Assembly: GCA_948567375.1 (NCBI GenBank)
Contig: OX419758.1
Location: forward strand, 3,167,001 to 3,231,000
From: Lunularia cruciata
Lineage: Eukaryota > Streptophyta > Marchantiopsida > Lunulariales > Lunulariaceae
DNA length: 64,000 nucleotides
Reading direction: 5' to 3'
How positions within the stretch are numbered: the first letter of the stretch is position 1; each line of letters opens with the position of its first letter. Below are positions 19,636-33,200 of the stretch, one piece after another. Under the pieces are notes generated by a model, which saw only the letters and a list, made by a program, of their open reading frames with translations, had not been told where the DNA came from and searched no databases. A program made the translations under genes and the position numbers.

Positions 19636-20925
19636 GATGAGTAAGGAGATTCTTGAAAATCATTGGGTTTAAAAGAGTGCAGTTAGGATGAGGAAGATGG
19701 CATGGAAAGATTTTTAATGTGGTAGGAATTCATCTATAGATTTAGGTATATGAAAATTAGAATTATTGTTTCTTGCAATACTGAGTTCATGATGAAGTAT
19801 TTTGGAGTGCTTGATCTTATTGCATTCAAACAATTGGTGAGGATAGACATGGAATTCTTTCATGTTTTAGTGGATGTGCTTAGAGAGCACTCTATTTTTA
19901 GAAGGCCTGATATGGGAAGAAAATGAACCCAAGCATGGCTTCAATTGGCATTAACCCTTGATAGATCTGGCCATAATGTGAATGTAGCATCAATGACAAG
20001 AGGAATGACTTTTTGGAGTATTACCTCACGATCTACAACCAAATTCATAAACAAAGTAATCATTGTCAATTTTTTCTATTTTAAAGAACCAAGTACAATT
20101 ACCAAGGTTGATTCCAACCTTGGACGTTGTAGGGCTAGAATTTCCTCCTTGTTTGCAAAGAAAAGATTTGAAGGATGTGTTGAGTTAGTGAATGGGACTC
20201 TTTATCCTCCAACTCAAAGGCTTACAATAAACAGATAAGTCTATGTTAGTAGAAAGGGAACTTACTCCATCAATGGATAGGTGATGATAAATGATGATAA
20301 ATGAAAAATCATCCTTTTGTAGGAAGTAATGGAAGCAACGGTGTTGAGCTTAGATGGAGTAAATGGCGTTGTGAAATGGAGATGGTTAATTCATTTGTGG
20401 TGGTTAAGCTTGCATCTTATGTACTTTTGTGGGTGTCTTGTTTGTTGGACTAGTATGCGAGACTTGTGTCATGTCATGAGATGATCTATTCAAAGAGGTC
20501 TGATCTTAGGTCTAAACTAAACACAAGACGAGCATGTAATAGATTTGAATTCAATTAATATTTATCGGGGAATTTGGGTTAAATGCCCATGAGCCATGTT
20601 CTTCTTTCCTTCAAATAACCACACACCCTAGAGAATATTTACTTCAATTTGTGTGTAGCAATAGTATGAGTGCTAAATGAACATTAGATTGCATTCTTTG
20701 AATGAATTGAGAATCCAATTAAATAATAAAATAGGAACTCTTGTCTTCTACAATGGGGTGGGACTTGTAATATTTTACACAATTTTTGGATTAGTAAATG
20801 CAATATGTGGGCTAAAGATGTTGAGAACTTTAAAGAAGAGGAGATAGATTCTCTCTTTGAGTTCATCAAGGATACAAGTGTTTCTATGTTAGAAAGTTGC
20901 TTGACATACAACTGTCAACCTGGTG
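19636..20925 (+). pseudogene. PIF/Harbinger-type transposase pseudogene
   Basis: Reading across frameshifts, the plus strand gives FRRPDMGRK, then LALTLDRSGHNVNVASMTRG (19,949-20,008), the helix-turn-helix region of PIF/Harbinger transposases. Next is AKKRFEGCVELVNGTLYPPT (about 20,155-20,212), the block around the first catalytic Asp; the usual VDGT is VNGT here. Then VYVSRKGTYSING follows, and later a decayed stretch with FNLCVAI, ELRIQLNN and NILHNF (20,645-20,790) resembling the C-terminal end of the DDE domain. A functional protein would, with a Myb-like partner, move the element into TA-rich 3-bp targets. This copy is broken by several stops and has lost a catalytic residue. Terminal repeats were not found. 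Confidence 0.7.
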
Positions 20926-23700
20926 GATATTTGTACAAGTTTGAATAATAAAATTCTTCAAGGTATTTGGTGACTTGCATCATATTCTCCTCACAATTCC
21001 CAAAGACTTTGTAAAATTGATTGAATGTTTATTGATGTCAAAAATTTGTATGGGAATTTTCAAATTTTAGCTTCAAATCTTGGAGAGGCTTGCTCGGGCT
21101 TGGTGAGATATTGGTTTATCATACTTAGTTTAGTGAGGATTGGGTTGTTGGGGTGAGTCTAGGAGATAGCTTTGGGGTTTCAAGTGGCACGCTTTGGTTT
21201 TAGGAGGGGCTTGCTTGGGGCTTGGTAAGTGTTATAGAGAATAAGAAAGGTGTGTAGATGGAATTACTTTGGTTGGTGAGATTTGGTTTTGGGGTTATGA
21301 ATGATTGTTTGAAAGTGGTGTGGATGAAGAGTCACTTTCTTGTGTTGTATATTTATCCATTTACAATGCCAATTTTATAAATTTATATATATATATAAAA
21401 TGCAAAGACTATATATGCATCTGAATATCTGAATGTGCTAAGAATTTAGAATTGATATAAAGATTATGTATCATGTGATTGTATTTGAGATTAATAATTG
21501 ATTGTGTACAAGAAGTTTCCAATTCTATTTTCCAATAGTACAAGAACTTTGGAGCAATTCAAATTTGGAAGATAGAGAGGATATACATATGAAACACCAT
21601 ATCCCAAACTTTGGTTTCGTTTTTTGAGAGAGGGAAAAACTTGGAGAGAGTTGGATATCCAAAGAGAGAGCAAGGAAGGACAAAGACAATCCAAGACAAA
21701 CTTGGAGAGGGTTCTAAATTAGAAGATTGAGCAAGATTTTTCTTCCTTTGATATCGGTTTATCCCTCTATAAGCAAGTTAGGAGACAGTGTAAAAATAGA
21801 GGAAAGGAAAATTGAAGGAGTGAAGAGAAATCAAAGGAAGGACATAGGGATAAAGAAATAAATTTCTATCAAAGAAGAGGTAGAAGGTTAGACTATCAGA
21901 AGAAGTTGAAGGAAGAGGTAGGTTTAGGAGAGAGGAATTGAAATTGGAGGGATAGGGTTTGGAGGAACAGCATTTCAAAACCTTGAAATGGAATTGAAAG
22001 AAGTGAGAACTTTTAGGACAATTTTCAAAACCCTTAAACCAAGTTTTTGGGAAAGAATTGGCAAGAGTAGAAAGACATAAGAATGGCACATATTTCAGAC
22101 TATTAGAAGTAGTGGTACAACTAGATGGAAGAAATTAAAAAATGCACTTGGCTTATCAGATATCATAAGGTTGCAGATAGCATGACGTACATCAAATAAA
22201 GTTTGCAATACAAGAATTGGATTCAACTTTCATTGAATCATTTTCATATGTTATCTTTGCTATGGTTTCTAAAATCATTTTTCATATTCCATTGCATGTG
22301 TGGTTTTTGTTTTCATGCTAAACCAATATGTGGTTTGTGTTCTCATTTCTTGGTTTGACAAATTGGTTTATGTATTGACTTTTTGAGGACTTGGGATAAG
22401 AACGTGCATACAAGCTTGGTTTAGGGCAAAACTTCATATTGATAGAGGTTAGAATTAGAGATTCATTTGCTTTGACATAGGCTAGCACCCCAAAATGGAT
22501 AGATTTTCCTTATACTCATTAATAGAGGATTGGTTTCATGTGCAAGACTTTACTATCGAGAGATATTAGCTAAGTAGTGTGTCTATTTGGCTTGAATACA
22601 ATTTTTTCAAATATTGAATGCTCTTCCTGTCCCTACTAGGAATTCATGGGTGGTTGATATGCGTGTTATACTCCATGTGAAATCCATGTGCTTTGATCTA
22701 CAAAGGATTATGATTGGGCTGAGTTGATGTTGTTTATAGTTGAGGCAAAGTTGTAGTTCTTGAAAAAGCAGTTTTGAAGACCATATGGAGTACAATTCAA
22801 GTTGAGTTTTGTAGGGCAATGGCTCATGCACCTATTCTTGGCGAGTGGACTCATAGGCAAGAACAAGGTGGTATATGATACCACCCATATGGAGGAAAAC
22901 TTTGTTCATGAGGGTGGAGAGGGTGTTGAGCTGGAAGATGCATGGAGTACCATGAGAAGGAGGAGAGTGAGTGTGTTGATCTTTTTTGAAAACTAAATGG
23001 TTTCATTTCATTTGCATTTCAGTTTTCTCATGTTAATAAATTGACTATGTTAATATCTTGGATAATTGATACTCTTTCTTAAGCTCTATATGGCTTATTA
23101 AGTTCTAGATGGTTTATAATGAGAAAAATTAGTTAATATTGATTTTATTCATGTACAAGTAACCATGGTGACCACCATCTTCTTGTTCCTTTAGAAAATG
23201 CACTCCTTTCTAGATTTAGGGGGAGAGAGGAAGGTTGTGCACAAGATAAGTGCACAACCTCAATGGAGAAGGAGCATTCTATTGTTCAAAGGAAGTGTTC
23301 TTTAGGTGAGTAAGAGAATGACTTCATTATTGTAGAAAGGAATAGAGTTTAAAGATTAGGAGAGTTAGATTATCTCATGTCACACCATGAGCTTATGGTC
23401 AAGGATTTGAGGAAGAACAAGGAATTTTAATTTTGAGAGTTGATTATTACAAGGGAGATGTTAGATGAGTCCCAAAGAGCTTATGAGGGCTCATATGGTA
23501 TGGAGATGGCTATATACATGTAGACTCAAACTAAACTTATACATCCTATGGGACTAAACTTGGAGACATAGTCTAGTGTGGATATATCAACCCAACTTTA
23601 GATGGCTTCAAGATGCAATAGAGTGCATTAGAGTAGACTGTGAGTACACTCAATAAATACTTGCTAGATCACTTCTTTCCTGATTTACTCTCTACCATAT
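20926..23700. other. AT-rich region without recognised gene
   Basis: Purine-rich tracts (GAGAGAG/AAGGA) at 21.6-22.1 kb and short open stretches only (64-103 codons, no familiar motif). Likely old transposon debris, but nothing specific can be named. Confidence 0.4.
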
Positions 23701-23769
23701 GTCATATGGGATTATGATCACTCATACATTGTAGCAAACCCTTTTTGTATATATATAATTCACTCATTT

Positions 23770-24180
23770 TTTCACTTGTTAAAATGCCAAACCTTGTAAA
23801 TATGGTTATGTTAATGTTAAATCTTGTGTGAACATTAAAACTTATGTTCATGTTGAACCTTGTGAACATGGTCATGTTTGTATTAATACTTGTGAATATG
23901 AATCCAACTACTGATAATTTACAAAACTTTTCAATCAATACTTATGAATATTATCAAAATTCATGCACTTATATCCTATATTGATTTTCATGATCCTAAA
24001 CTTAGTGAAAACTTCTATACAAGTGTGAAACCTTATATACATGTATGTTTTTAAGTTAGTGTGAAGACTTAGTCAAATCTATATCCAAACTTGATGTTCA
24101 TGACACTAAATTTAATGTAACTTGTATACAAATGTGAACCTTGTACTAAGGTGTGTATTTAGCATAGTGTGAGAACTTAG
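23770..24180. repeat. Degenerate tandem repeats
   Basis: The phrase CTTGTGAACATGGTCATGTT recurs with variations between about 23,790 and 23,890. After it comes a diverged tandem duplication of about 109 bp: units start TTGATTTTCATGATC (about 23,982) and TTGATGTTCATGACA (about 24,091) and both end GTGTGA(A/G)(G/A)ACTTAG. Confidence 0.75.
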
Positions 24181-24379
24181 TAAATACTTGTTAAAAAATG
24201 TAAGGCACTTGAGGGAAATTTTGGACAGAGTTTTGTTGTAATTCCATAGGGCAAGAAAACCATTAATATGGGTGAGCATGCCCTTATGATGGACCATCAA
24301 GCTCTTGTGGGGCCATGATAGCCAACCAAGCCTTGCAAAGGGCAAGCGAGGCCCAAACCTAACCAATGAAGGCCCTCTA

Positions 24380-24446
24380 TATCCCAATGGTCAAGTGAGC
24401 CCCAAACTCTGCCAACCAAGACCTTACATCTCCCAATGGTCAAGCA
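24380..24446. repeat. Short tandem duplication, period 49 bp
   Basis: TCCCAATGGTCAAG at 24,382-24,395 and 24,431-24,444, within a longer diverged repeat containing CCAACCAAG/CTAACCAATG. Confidence 0.7.
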
Positions 24447-24449
24447 AGA

Positions 24450-27400
24450 CCCAAATTGAAAGCATCCATCATTTAAATGCTTTACTTATATCTTTGCATG
24501 TACACTACACATTAACATGTTACAAAAGTGAATCACTACCATGTGAACTGGAATTGCAAGGGACATGATGGGTATTGGAACTATCAGCTGGATGTGCGTA
24601 AACTTCTGAGAGTAAAATGAGAATGCTCTTGATGTCTTTGGGATTTTCCATGCTAGGCTAATTCTAGGGCCAAGTAAAAAAAATGCTTTGATTTTTCATT
24701 CCTCTCCTTAAATCTCAACTTCCATGTTTTCACTCTCTACTCTTCTTCCATTTCACTCTCAATTTATTTTGAGCTTTTGAGCGTTAATCTCCTCAAATTT
24801 ATACCTCTCCTTAGCTTCCAAAGAATTGCTCCTCAATTCAATATGGCTTGCTATGTCTTGAGTAAACGAGGATAATATAGGGATAGTTTTAGGATTCTTC
24901 TTAGAGGATTTCCTCCTCTTCCCGCTCCTTCTCTCCTTTGTCTTGTGCTCTTCTTGAAAGTTTATCTTGTGCTACTGGAATTTCCTCATTGACTCTTAGA
25001 GAACAGGGAACATGATCCTCAAAACTCCTCCTAACCTTGACCATACTCCTCCCTATCTTCTTCTTGCATGCAAGGAATTGTGAATGGTATAGAATGGGAC
25101 TCACTAAATGGGATAATACGAGCTTGGGAAATCCATGATAGAGGAGTGCCTTCTTTGATATCTTCCTCATCCTCTTTAGCTGAAACTATACCTCCCATTT
25201 CATTCTCTTTGGTTGACCATTCAGAAAGGTTTATTTCACTCCCCATCCCTATTGTTACAAGGGAAGTTGAGGAAATGTTTCCTCTACCCCAAACAAAGCA
25301 TCCATTTTGTGAAAATGAAGAAAGAGGCAGTAAATTTTTTGCTCTATTGTAGTCAATCCTCACTTTATCTCTTTCTTGGTAAGATCCTCACATATGTATT
25401 TATCCCTATGGTCCCTAGCCTATTTATACAATTCCATATAATGTGCAAAATTATTTTTTTTAATCTATCTTGGAAACACTTCCATGTAGCTGAATGCTAA
25501 ACTCTTCTCTATGTGCTTTTTGCAATGCTTCCATGGATTTGCTTAAAATGCTAGGGATCCTCCAAATATTCAATTATTTGAGAGTAATGATAAGGGATCC
25601 ATTTGAACTTATCTTCATCACATTTTTCTTTGCTCACAAACAAAGAAGGCGCAAAGGCGGTCCCAATGATCCCATTTGCAAATGATTTTGAAATCCAATA
25701 CTCTTTATTGGTAAGGAACCTGCCGAATTGAATTGAACTGGGACTACTTGATAAACTTGTCGAAATAGGAGGAAATGAGAGAGGGAGAACGGAATGGGAG
25801 GATTTATGTTCTTTGCTCTTATGTCATCCGTGTTCACTAAACTGAATTCTAATTTTTTCTTAAATGTGCATTAGGAATTTCCTGAAGTTAGGAGGATCAA
25901 TGCATTTCTTCAATTTTGGCATAGCGTGTTAAGTTGTTCAAGGCACCATACTGTAAGATAGAGGTTTGCTTAGTGAGGTTCGCACCTTTACACGAATGTT
26001 CAAATGCTTGTCACAATAGAGGAATGCTGCCGGCTCGTTTCTGTTTCCGAGAATTTTCTGTTTCTGACGCACTTTGATTCAAATCTCCCTTTTTCCACCT
26101 CTTTCACAACCCCGATCTCACTTTTGGGGAGTATTCAAACATTCAAATTTGAGACTATAGGCACAGCACTTAATCTGCTAGTGACATGCAACACTTAATG
26201 CTAATTGCTCAAAATGCTAGCCTGATCTCTCCCGTAAACACCGAATCCAGACCCCTAACAAATGAATTTTACGGAACGTTCATTTATTGTGCCATTTTTC
26301 TTTATGAGTCCCCAAAAGCTCTTTTAATGGAAATTTCACATTACCGTAAAGATCCAGTAATTAAGATTTTGAAACCCCCTAATATCATGCTTCTACGGAA
26401 AGCATTCCATGACCTTAAAGTTTCGTCAAACAATTGTAACATGTGCAATGCAAAAGAGGCTTGCTTCTATTCCCATAAAATTGTATGTTCTGATTCAATT
26501 ATCTCTGTACCTTGCATCCTGGTAGGTTGGGATCCACAGTGAACTTGAAACTGTGTGACTCTTTTTTCATAATGCTCAAACACCATGGCAGGCTGGTTCA
26601 TCTATTTTGCTTGAAAACGATACTGTGCTCCTGTCCAAGCAGTGATGAACTCACATCTGATACCACCAGTCTGTCTGGGGAAGCTCTTTGAACTCCCACA
26701 TAATTCCGTCTGGATTAAGTTCTGACCTTCGCACCAAACCTTCTTGTGATAGAGGTCGACTTCAAATTTAGTAGTGGACCGAAGTCCATCTTCAAACTAC
26801 TTTAAGAAGAATTCATCATTACTCATGTGACCCTCGATATCATTCTCTCCAAAATCCAGATACTGTAAACATAAACCTGAATGATCAAATGTGATCGAAA
26901 ATTAGATACAGGTTGAAACTGAGCAGGATGATCCCAGGAATCTGACCGGTATGGCTACTTGTGAAACCAATGATAGCAAACGATTGACTAACTGCACATA
27001 GGAACAGATTTGACCCTTGCAAGGGTAGAAGTTGAATCTGCAGAGTGCGAATTATGCCAGATCAACGACTTGCAATGGTTGCACTTTTGTTAACTCGTGT
27101 TTTCACCGGCAGTCAAGGAGACATTTCAAGCGTTACAAACGTTGATTTAAGCTCTTGCAAGCTCCCATCCATGACCTTTGGTTTTGGATGATCTATTCTA
27201 CCAAAAGGTATAAAGTGCAGGTAGAACATCTACAGTGACGTCTTTCCACAGGGTTTCCTTACGTCGCTTTTGACCCCACATCGAACCGGGGTTGTAAACT
27301 GAGTTCACTCATATTTGTTCGCCCATTCTGCAAAGGTAAGAAATCGCGATGAGAAGACCCTTTCCATCACATAATCAAAGGAGGGAATCACAACAACAAT

Positions 27401-30004
27401 ATCATCACCATGGCTTTCAACTACTTTGAAGTGTGAGTGGGCGATTCAGCTTACTTTAATTCGAGCCAGAAGTTACATGCATAACTACTGTAGTGTCTAA
27501 CTTCGAATGCAGTTTTTGTTCATATGAAAAGCATTTGACTGTCAGAAGCATATTTCAGATATTTGGCGTTTCCATCTTCTGTGCTTTACAAAAAGTAGAA
27601 ACCTTACACTTAAAGTGTATCACCATTTATAACGGCTGAGTTTGAACTTTTGAAGTGTGAAATTCCGAGGAATTTAACTTGGCCTTTCGCCTGAAGCTAC
27701 ACACAATTTGTGGCTTACAATATAATATTCAGTCATGGAAAGAAGAGCACCTGCACAGTGCGTATTTGTGCACAGCGATTGTGAAAAGATATTCTCGACC
27801 GCCTTGTCAGAGTGCAATGACAGCGGAACTAAATTACAAATTGGTTGTCTTTCTTTTCAGGTTAAAAGACCTTTTGAAAAGGTTGGAGGTAACCAAAACA
27901 CAATCTGCAGATGCAGTGGTAAGCGTGATCTCATACTAAAGACAACAGCTTCGCTTAGATAATCATGCCTCATTTCACATCCTCTAACGCCTAGACAGTG
28001 TTCATGCAAATATTTGGGGAGAGCTCATGGCTATGGAAATTCGAATGGGTAGGTCTGATTGAGTCTCAAGCTAGATATTTTTTATGCCGAGACTTCCATT
28101 ATGATCTTTGGCTTGTCAGGCACCGTATCCGGCTCCCACATTGCTGGTGTAATTTTCACATCGACTTTGCCTTGAGCACAATGGGAATTCGGACGCTAAT
28201 AAGAAATTATTTTACACAAGTACATCACGGTGATACATTGATACCAATAAATGACTCTTTTTAAAGTAAACTATATCCTTGCCTCTAGGAATTCTTCAAG
28301 AATGACTTTAGAATTTTCAATGTTTTTGCAAAGTTATCAAATTCAAGGCGCATACTGATTTACAGTATTTTCTGAACTTTGTCGACTAGGATTCAATAAA
28401 AACTGGTGGATACGGTAATCACACCCAAAAGGCCACTTTCGGCTAATGTCCTGCATCTGATGAATAATTGAAACAAAACGGGCCCAGGAATATCTGTTGA
28501 AGTGCCAAATTCAACGTGTGCTGTAACACATCTCCCTGATGTTCCAAATACACCTCCCACCCCATGACGTATGGTCCCCTCGATTCACCTAAGAGAGGTA
28601 GTAAGGAGTGGCATTTCAAACAACCCTGAAGTCACAAAGTCATTTCGTCCCTGCAGGACCACTTCCAGTCTAGGAGTACAGATGTTTTTCAGCATCTCAA
28701 TTTTACCAATTTCATGATGATATCCCCGCAGTTGCTGACAAACAAGTGAGTAGATCTCAATTTAAAAATGAATAAATAAAGTATTATTGCAGTATAGTAG
28801 TTACATTTTTCTTTGCACTTGTCGTCGTGGCCTGTGCATGTTGAGTTTCACCATGAAATGAGGAACACATAGATGAGTTCACAACGCATCAGCGCACCCC
28901 ACGCAGAAATAAACACCCATATTATATGATGGGCTGAGATTTATAATGCGGTCCAGAATCGGATTCGGAAATGGTTGCTGTCCAAGGTGCATTGGCATCC
29001 ACTATTGGCATGGTACATTGGCAACCACTTTAGCAAGTTGTGGAAGAATGCAAACAAAGAAAGAACAAACGGTATTTTTCTTCCACTTGAGAAATGGAAT
29101 ATGCGCAAGAAACTTCAATGGTTCAATGTTTAGCGCGATAGGAAAACACGCCTAATTATGAAGAAGTGTGAATTCTTGGTCCGGTCGAGGTCCGGCCACG
29201 AACGCTGTAGAATTCTAAGATATCATAGGTGCCAAAGAAAACATTCTCTTGAAAAGCTTTTCATGGTTTGGCAGTAGTCTGATGCGAGTATGGTTGAGTA
29301 GCCTTTCCCTCACAGCGTAGTCCAGCTTTTGGATGGAAAATTAAGGCATCCCACATGGGCGGCATGGGTGGCATCACCTGCTTCAGTTTTATATGAGCTT
29401 GAAACCGAGTGAGTTTTCCTAAAACCACTGTAGTTTGGTCTTCAGAATATAAAAGGAAACGCCGAAGAAAATCTCTGAAAGTGAAAAGAGAAACTTGAAA
29501 ACAAGAGTAATGAGTAATAACGTTACATCTTGAAAACAATGTTCAGAATGAGCTCCGGTTACTCTTCACGTAATGACATATCCAAGTTTATACTAGTTTG
29601 AAATAAGTTATTTATACCCACCCAATAGCCACCACGGCAAAAACGTTTTAATTAAGGTGCGTGTCCAAATGAATGTTACGATACGCCCAGGGTACAATGA
29701 GACAAATAACTGAGTAAAAGTTTGATGAGATGGATAGATTTGGAAGTTAAATGTACTGTAAGTCAGATACGATGCATGATTTCCTTGGGAAGAATATGGA
29801 CCAGCAGAATAAAGTCATGGATGATGCTTTTCACTGGATGAATTTCAAGGTCTGAACAGGTTACTATACGATTTGGTCAGAACTTCATGTCAGTGGATAG
29901 CAACAACACGAAGAGGGCACCAGTGAGAGTTTAGATTGTGGGTACCTGTTCGACTCTGTTGCTTGTCCATGCCACCTATGATTTACATATCTTGGCTATA
30001 CCCG
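24450..30004. other. No gene recognised
   Basis: Composition becomes less AT-rich after about 25.8 kb. The longest ATG-initiated open stretch is 118 codons at 26,186-26,542 (+), with no familiar motif. No splice-consistent exon chain with a known domain was seen. ATTGGCA-type short repeats near 28,990-29,020 are the only structure noted. Confidence 0.45.
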
Positions 30005-30290
30005 CTCATCCATCGGGGATATGTGGGTGGATCCTCGATGGATTACCTTCATGTGGGTAACCTGTTCGACTCTATTGGGATTTAGCCCCATTTTATCTAT
30101 TTTATTTCACCCGATGGGGTCTTTTCTCCTTCGTGTTTTCTACGTTTTGTCTCACCCTTGTACGACTCGATGGGGTCTTCCCATCCTTCGTGTTTTCTAC
30201 GTTTTGTCTCACCCTTGTACGACTCGATGGGGTCTTCCCATCCTTCGTGTTTTCTACGCGGTCGCCCTTTTCCTCCTCCTCATCCATCGG
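30005..30290 (+). mobile_element. LINE tail insertion with 12-bp target-site duplication and internal triplication
   Basis: CTCATCCATCGG is at 30,005-30,016 and 30,279-30,290. The insert ends with the LINE tail: GACTCTATTGGGATTTAGCCC, then three tandem units of about 57 bp, each starting GATGGGGTCTT (30,113; 30,169; 30,226) and containing TTCTACGTTTTGTCTCACCC or, in the last, TTCTACGCGGTCGCCC. The multiplied unit covers the second hairpin and the stretch leading to it. The first ~60 bp of the insert (30,017-30,075) do not match the LINE copies seen here. Confidence 0.8.
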
Positions 30291-33200
30291 ACAGTGTTAA
30301 AATGTAAATGTCAATTTAGAATGCAAGGTACTTGGACAGGGCATTTTGAGAACATGGAGTATGGACAAGCCAACTTTTAACAATGAATCATGGACGAACT
30401 AGTTTCTCGACCCCAAATTGACACTGCAATGAAAACCTGATTATATGCAACGTATAAGGATCTAACCATGAGCTTAAACAGTGAAAGCGTATTTACTTGA
30501 GTGCAGAAGGCGAGACAAGAGTATATTCCGAGTAGCACGGCAGAAGAGTGAACTTCTTGGAGTAGAATGTAGATGTTGGAGCACAACGCACAAGGCGAAC
30601 ACCATATGACCAGGTTTTGTTATCTGGTCTAAGCCAGGGAGATTGGGTTACGTACAGTTAAAGAGGTCAAATCCAGTCAAATATGACATTATACAACCCG
30701 TTTCCCGTGATCGTGATGCTCTTTTTTATCAACGTCGCTTAAAGTTAGGTTTGTCACTCTGTATGTCGCCAACCAACTCTCCTCGTTTGTGTAAGATCAA
30801 CAGAAATTCAGCTGCAAAACTTGGAGTGACATGTTCACGGTTTTGACGTTGCTGCAACATGTTGTTAGTGAAATATAGTTCTATGAGCACCTGCAGCAGG
30901 AAAGGAGATCATAAGGACGGATGTAGAGCTAAGTTGTTCAGTAGTTGAACATGCTCACTGAACTAATGGATTCTCCTAACATAAAGATCTACAGTAACTT
31001 GAGGCAAGATTCTAAATTTTGTCATTGATAGTAGTATGGTGTTCTTGGGACTCAATGGTATAGAAACAAAAGTGAAAATCCGCTAATAGTTGACAATTAA
31101 TATTGTCAACTATTAATGGTTGCAACTCAGCAGAATTCACCAACCCGCTAAATGGAGATGGGAGGTCCTGCTCGTTGTTGCGCTCATGATCCACACAATA
31201 CCCACGTTTACCTACTTTTGATGTCCAAAATGATTACCAATATCTGGAGCAGACGAATCGTTCAACTCACACAAGATTGAGAAGAAACATTTCGATGTGA
31301 TGATTCGTGAACCTTCAGTAAACGTATGATTTTCGTGGACTGTTTCGATGAGTCTCACCACGTTCTCCAATTGCCGCAATGACATCCACTGGAGTTGCTT
31401 CTACCTACCGATGATGAGAGCAAATTCATTAGTGTGTTGTTGCACTCGCCCGTTAACGTGGAAAGGATATCAGAAAGTGCTGCATGGTAGTTGGAAAGGT
31501 AGCTAAGAAATCGGGGAAACTGCTATATGTTAAGACCTTTAACGCAATTTTGAGACCTGGATTCTTTCCATTACCGATGTATTCCTCATCGTCATTGCGC
31601 TCTTTTAGTCGGTTTTTCGTTCTATCTTTTTAGACTTGCAATGAAGAATCGACGAAAAGAACGCACTCTTCGTGGATGTGGATATACTTCTACTACTCAA
31701 TCCAATTTTGAATCAACAAGGAGGTTTGAAAGCGACGAGATGACGCCACCAAAAGTAAGTTTTCACTGAGGTCAATGAGTCTTTCCCTTATCCAAGCCGG
31801 GCTCCATCACAACTCGTCGAGTATGTCGTTTGGAATATGTAATCTTGTAGGTGGAGTAAACGCCAAGATGTTTTTTAGCCATCCCAATCCTATCCTTACA
31901 ATTGGTTCTCAGTAAATAGAGATGTCAAGATGACGTACTAGAAGGAATTCTCAAGAACAATTTCAACCATGATTCGATTTGTTAATGTAGTTGACAGATA
32001 TCCAATTATTATTGCCTCGCAATTTGCATGCATATCCAGCTATTGATATTGTTTGTCCAAGAATGGACAAACCAATCGACACTGCGGATTCAAGAATCGG
32101 CACACCGTATTTAGTTCCAAGAATCAGCTTATCGAAGAGAGGCGAAACGGCACCTAAATCCAATGGCTCTTGAAATTGACTGAAGGAGGACCTAATATTG
32201 AGCACATTATGTCTTTCCAAGTACAGAAAGACAGAATTTGGAAACTGAAAAGACGCATCTGCTTTGTATTGCCGCCAGAATTAGATATGTCATCAAGAGC
32301 ATGATGGAGATTTTCGATGCGTTTACACTCTCGTTGGTAGAGATCCTTCCAGAATCCAGTTTCACTCACTGGTTCGGGTCTCCATCATCAGGTTGCTGGA
32401 TGGAGCTGTGAAATATGAATAGCATATTTACGTCAAAGCCACAGCTCACCCGAAGTGATCTAACTCATAAGAACTCAGCTAGAGAGGTATTGAAAGCTTA
32501 ACCTAAGAATGAAGATGACATCCAGTAAATGATTGATAAATGAGTGTAAACTACTAGAACCAGAATCAATCCTGGCCTCACAAGGTATCTGATTACTAAC
32601 TAGGATAATGAGTTCTAGCGTGGAGGTGCAGAGCTTGAACAAACGTAGAATTTACAATTATACTTGTCGACGCGTTTGCCATTATATTGGCGAAATAGGT
32701 GGATGATCCTGATTCTAAACTAGAATCAATGCGAATGCTGGCAAGGTGTAATGGTGCACATAGCTCCTAGCACTTCATTCAGTTTGGCTCATTTTCCTTC
32801 ATGGAGACTCGTGAAAAAATCTAAACATAACGATCTTAGTTAGACGTAACAGCACAGAGTCTATTGTCTTACGTCTGATGTAATAGAATGCAACCTCTTA
32901 TCCTCAATGGGTGTTTGTACAATGGTAGTTCCACAACGGAGCATCCGCATTCAGTAAGACATCCTTGCGAACAGACTGCCGTATCGACCGTACTGTTCAT
33001 CAATCGTCCATATTTAGGTTAATCAAGTCACCAGTTCGCTCGCTACTTAAGGGATAATCTAATTACGGATATTTTGACTTCATGATGAAACTTAATTGGT
33101 GTCGGGATCCAGTGTCAACTTAGTCTCAGGAGGTTTTTGATACACTTCTTCTTTATTAAGAACATGGCATTGGCGCAAAAGTCCGCCTGAAGTTTATGGT

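Noticed and set aside
21374-21403. Short TA run considered as an element boundary
   Set aside because: Too short and no paired boundary was found.
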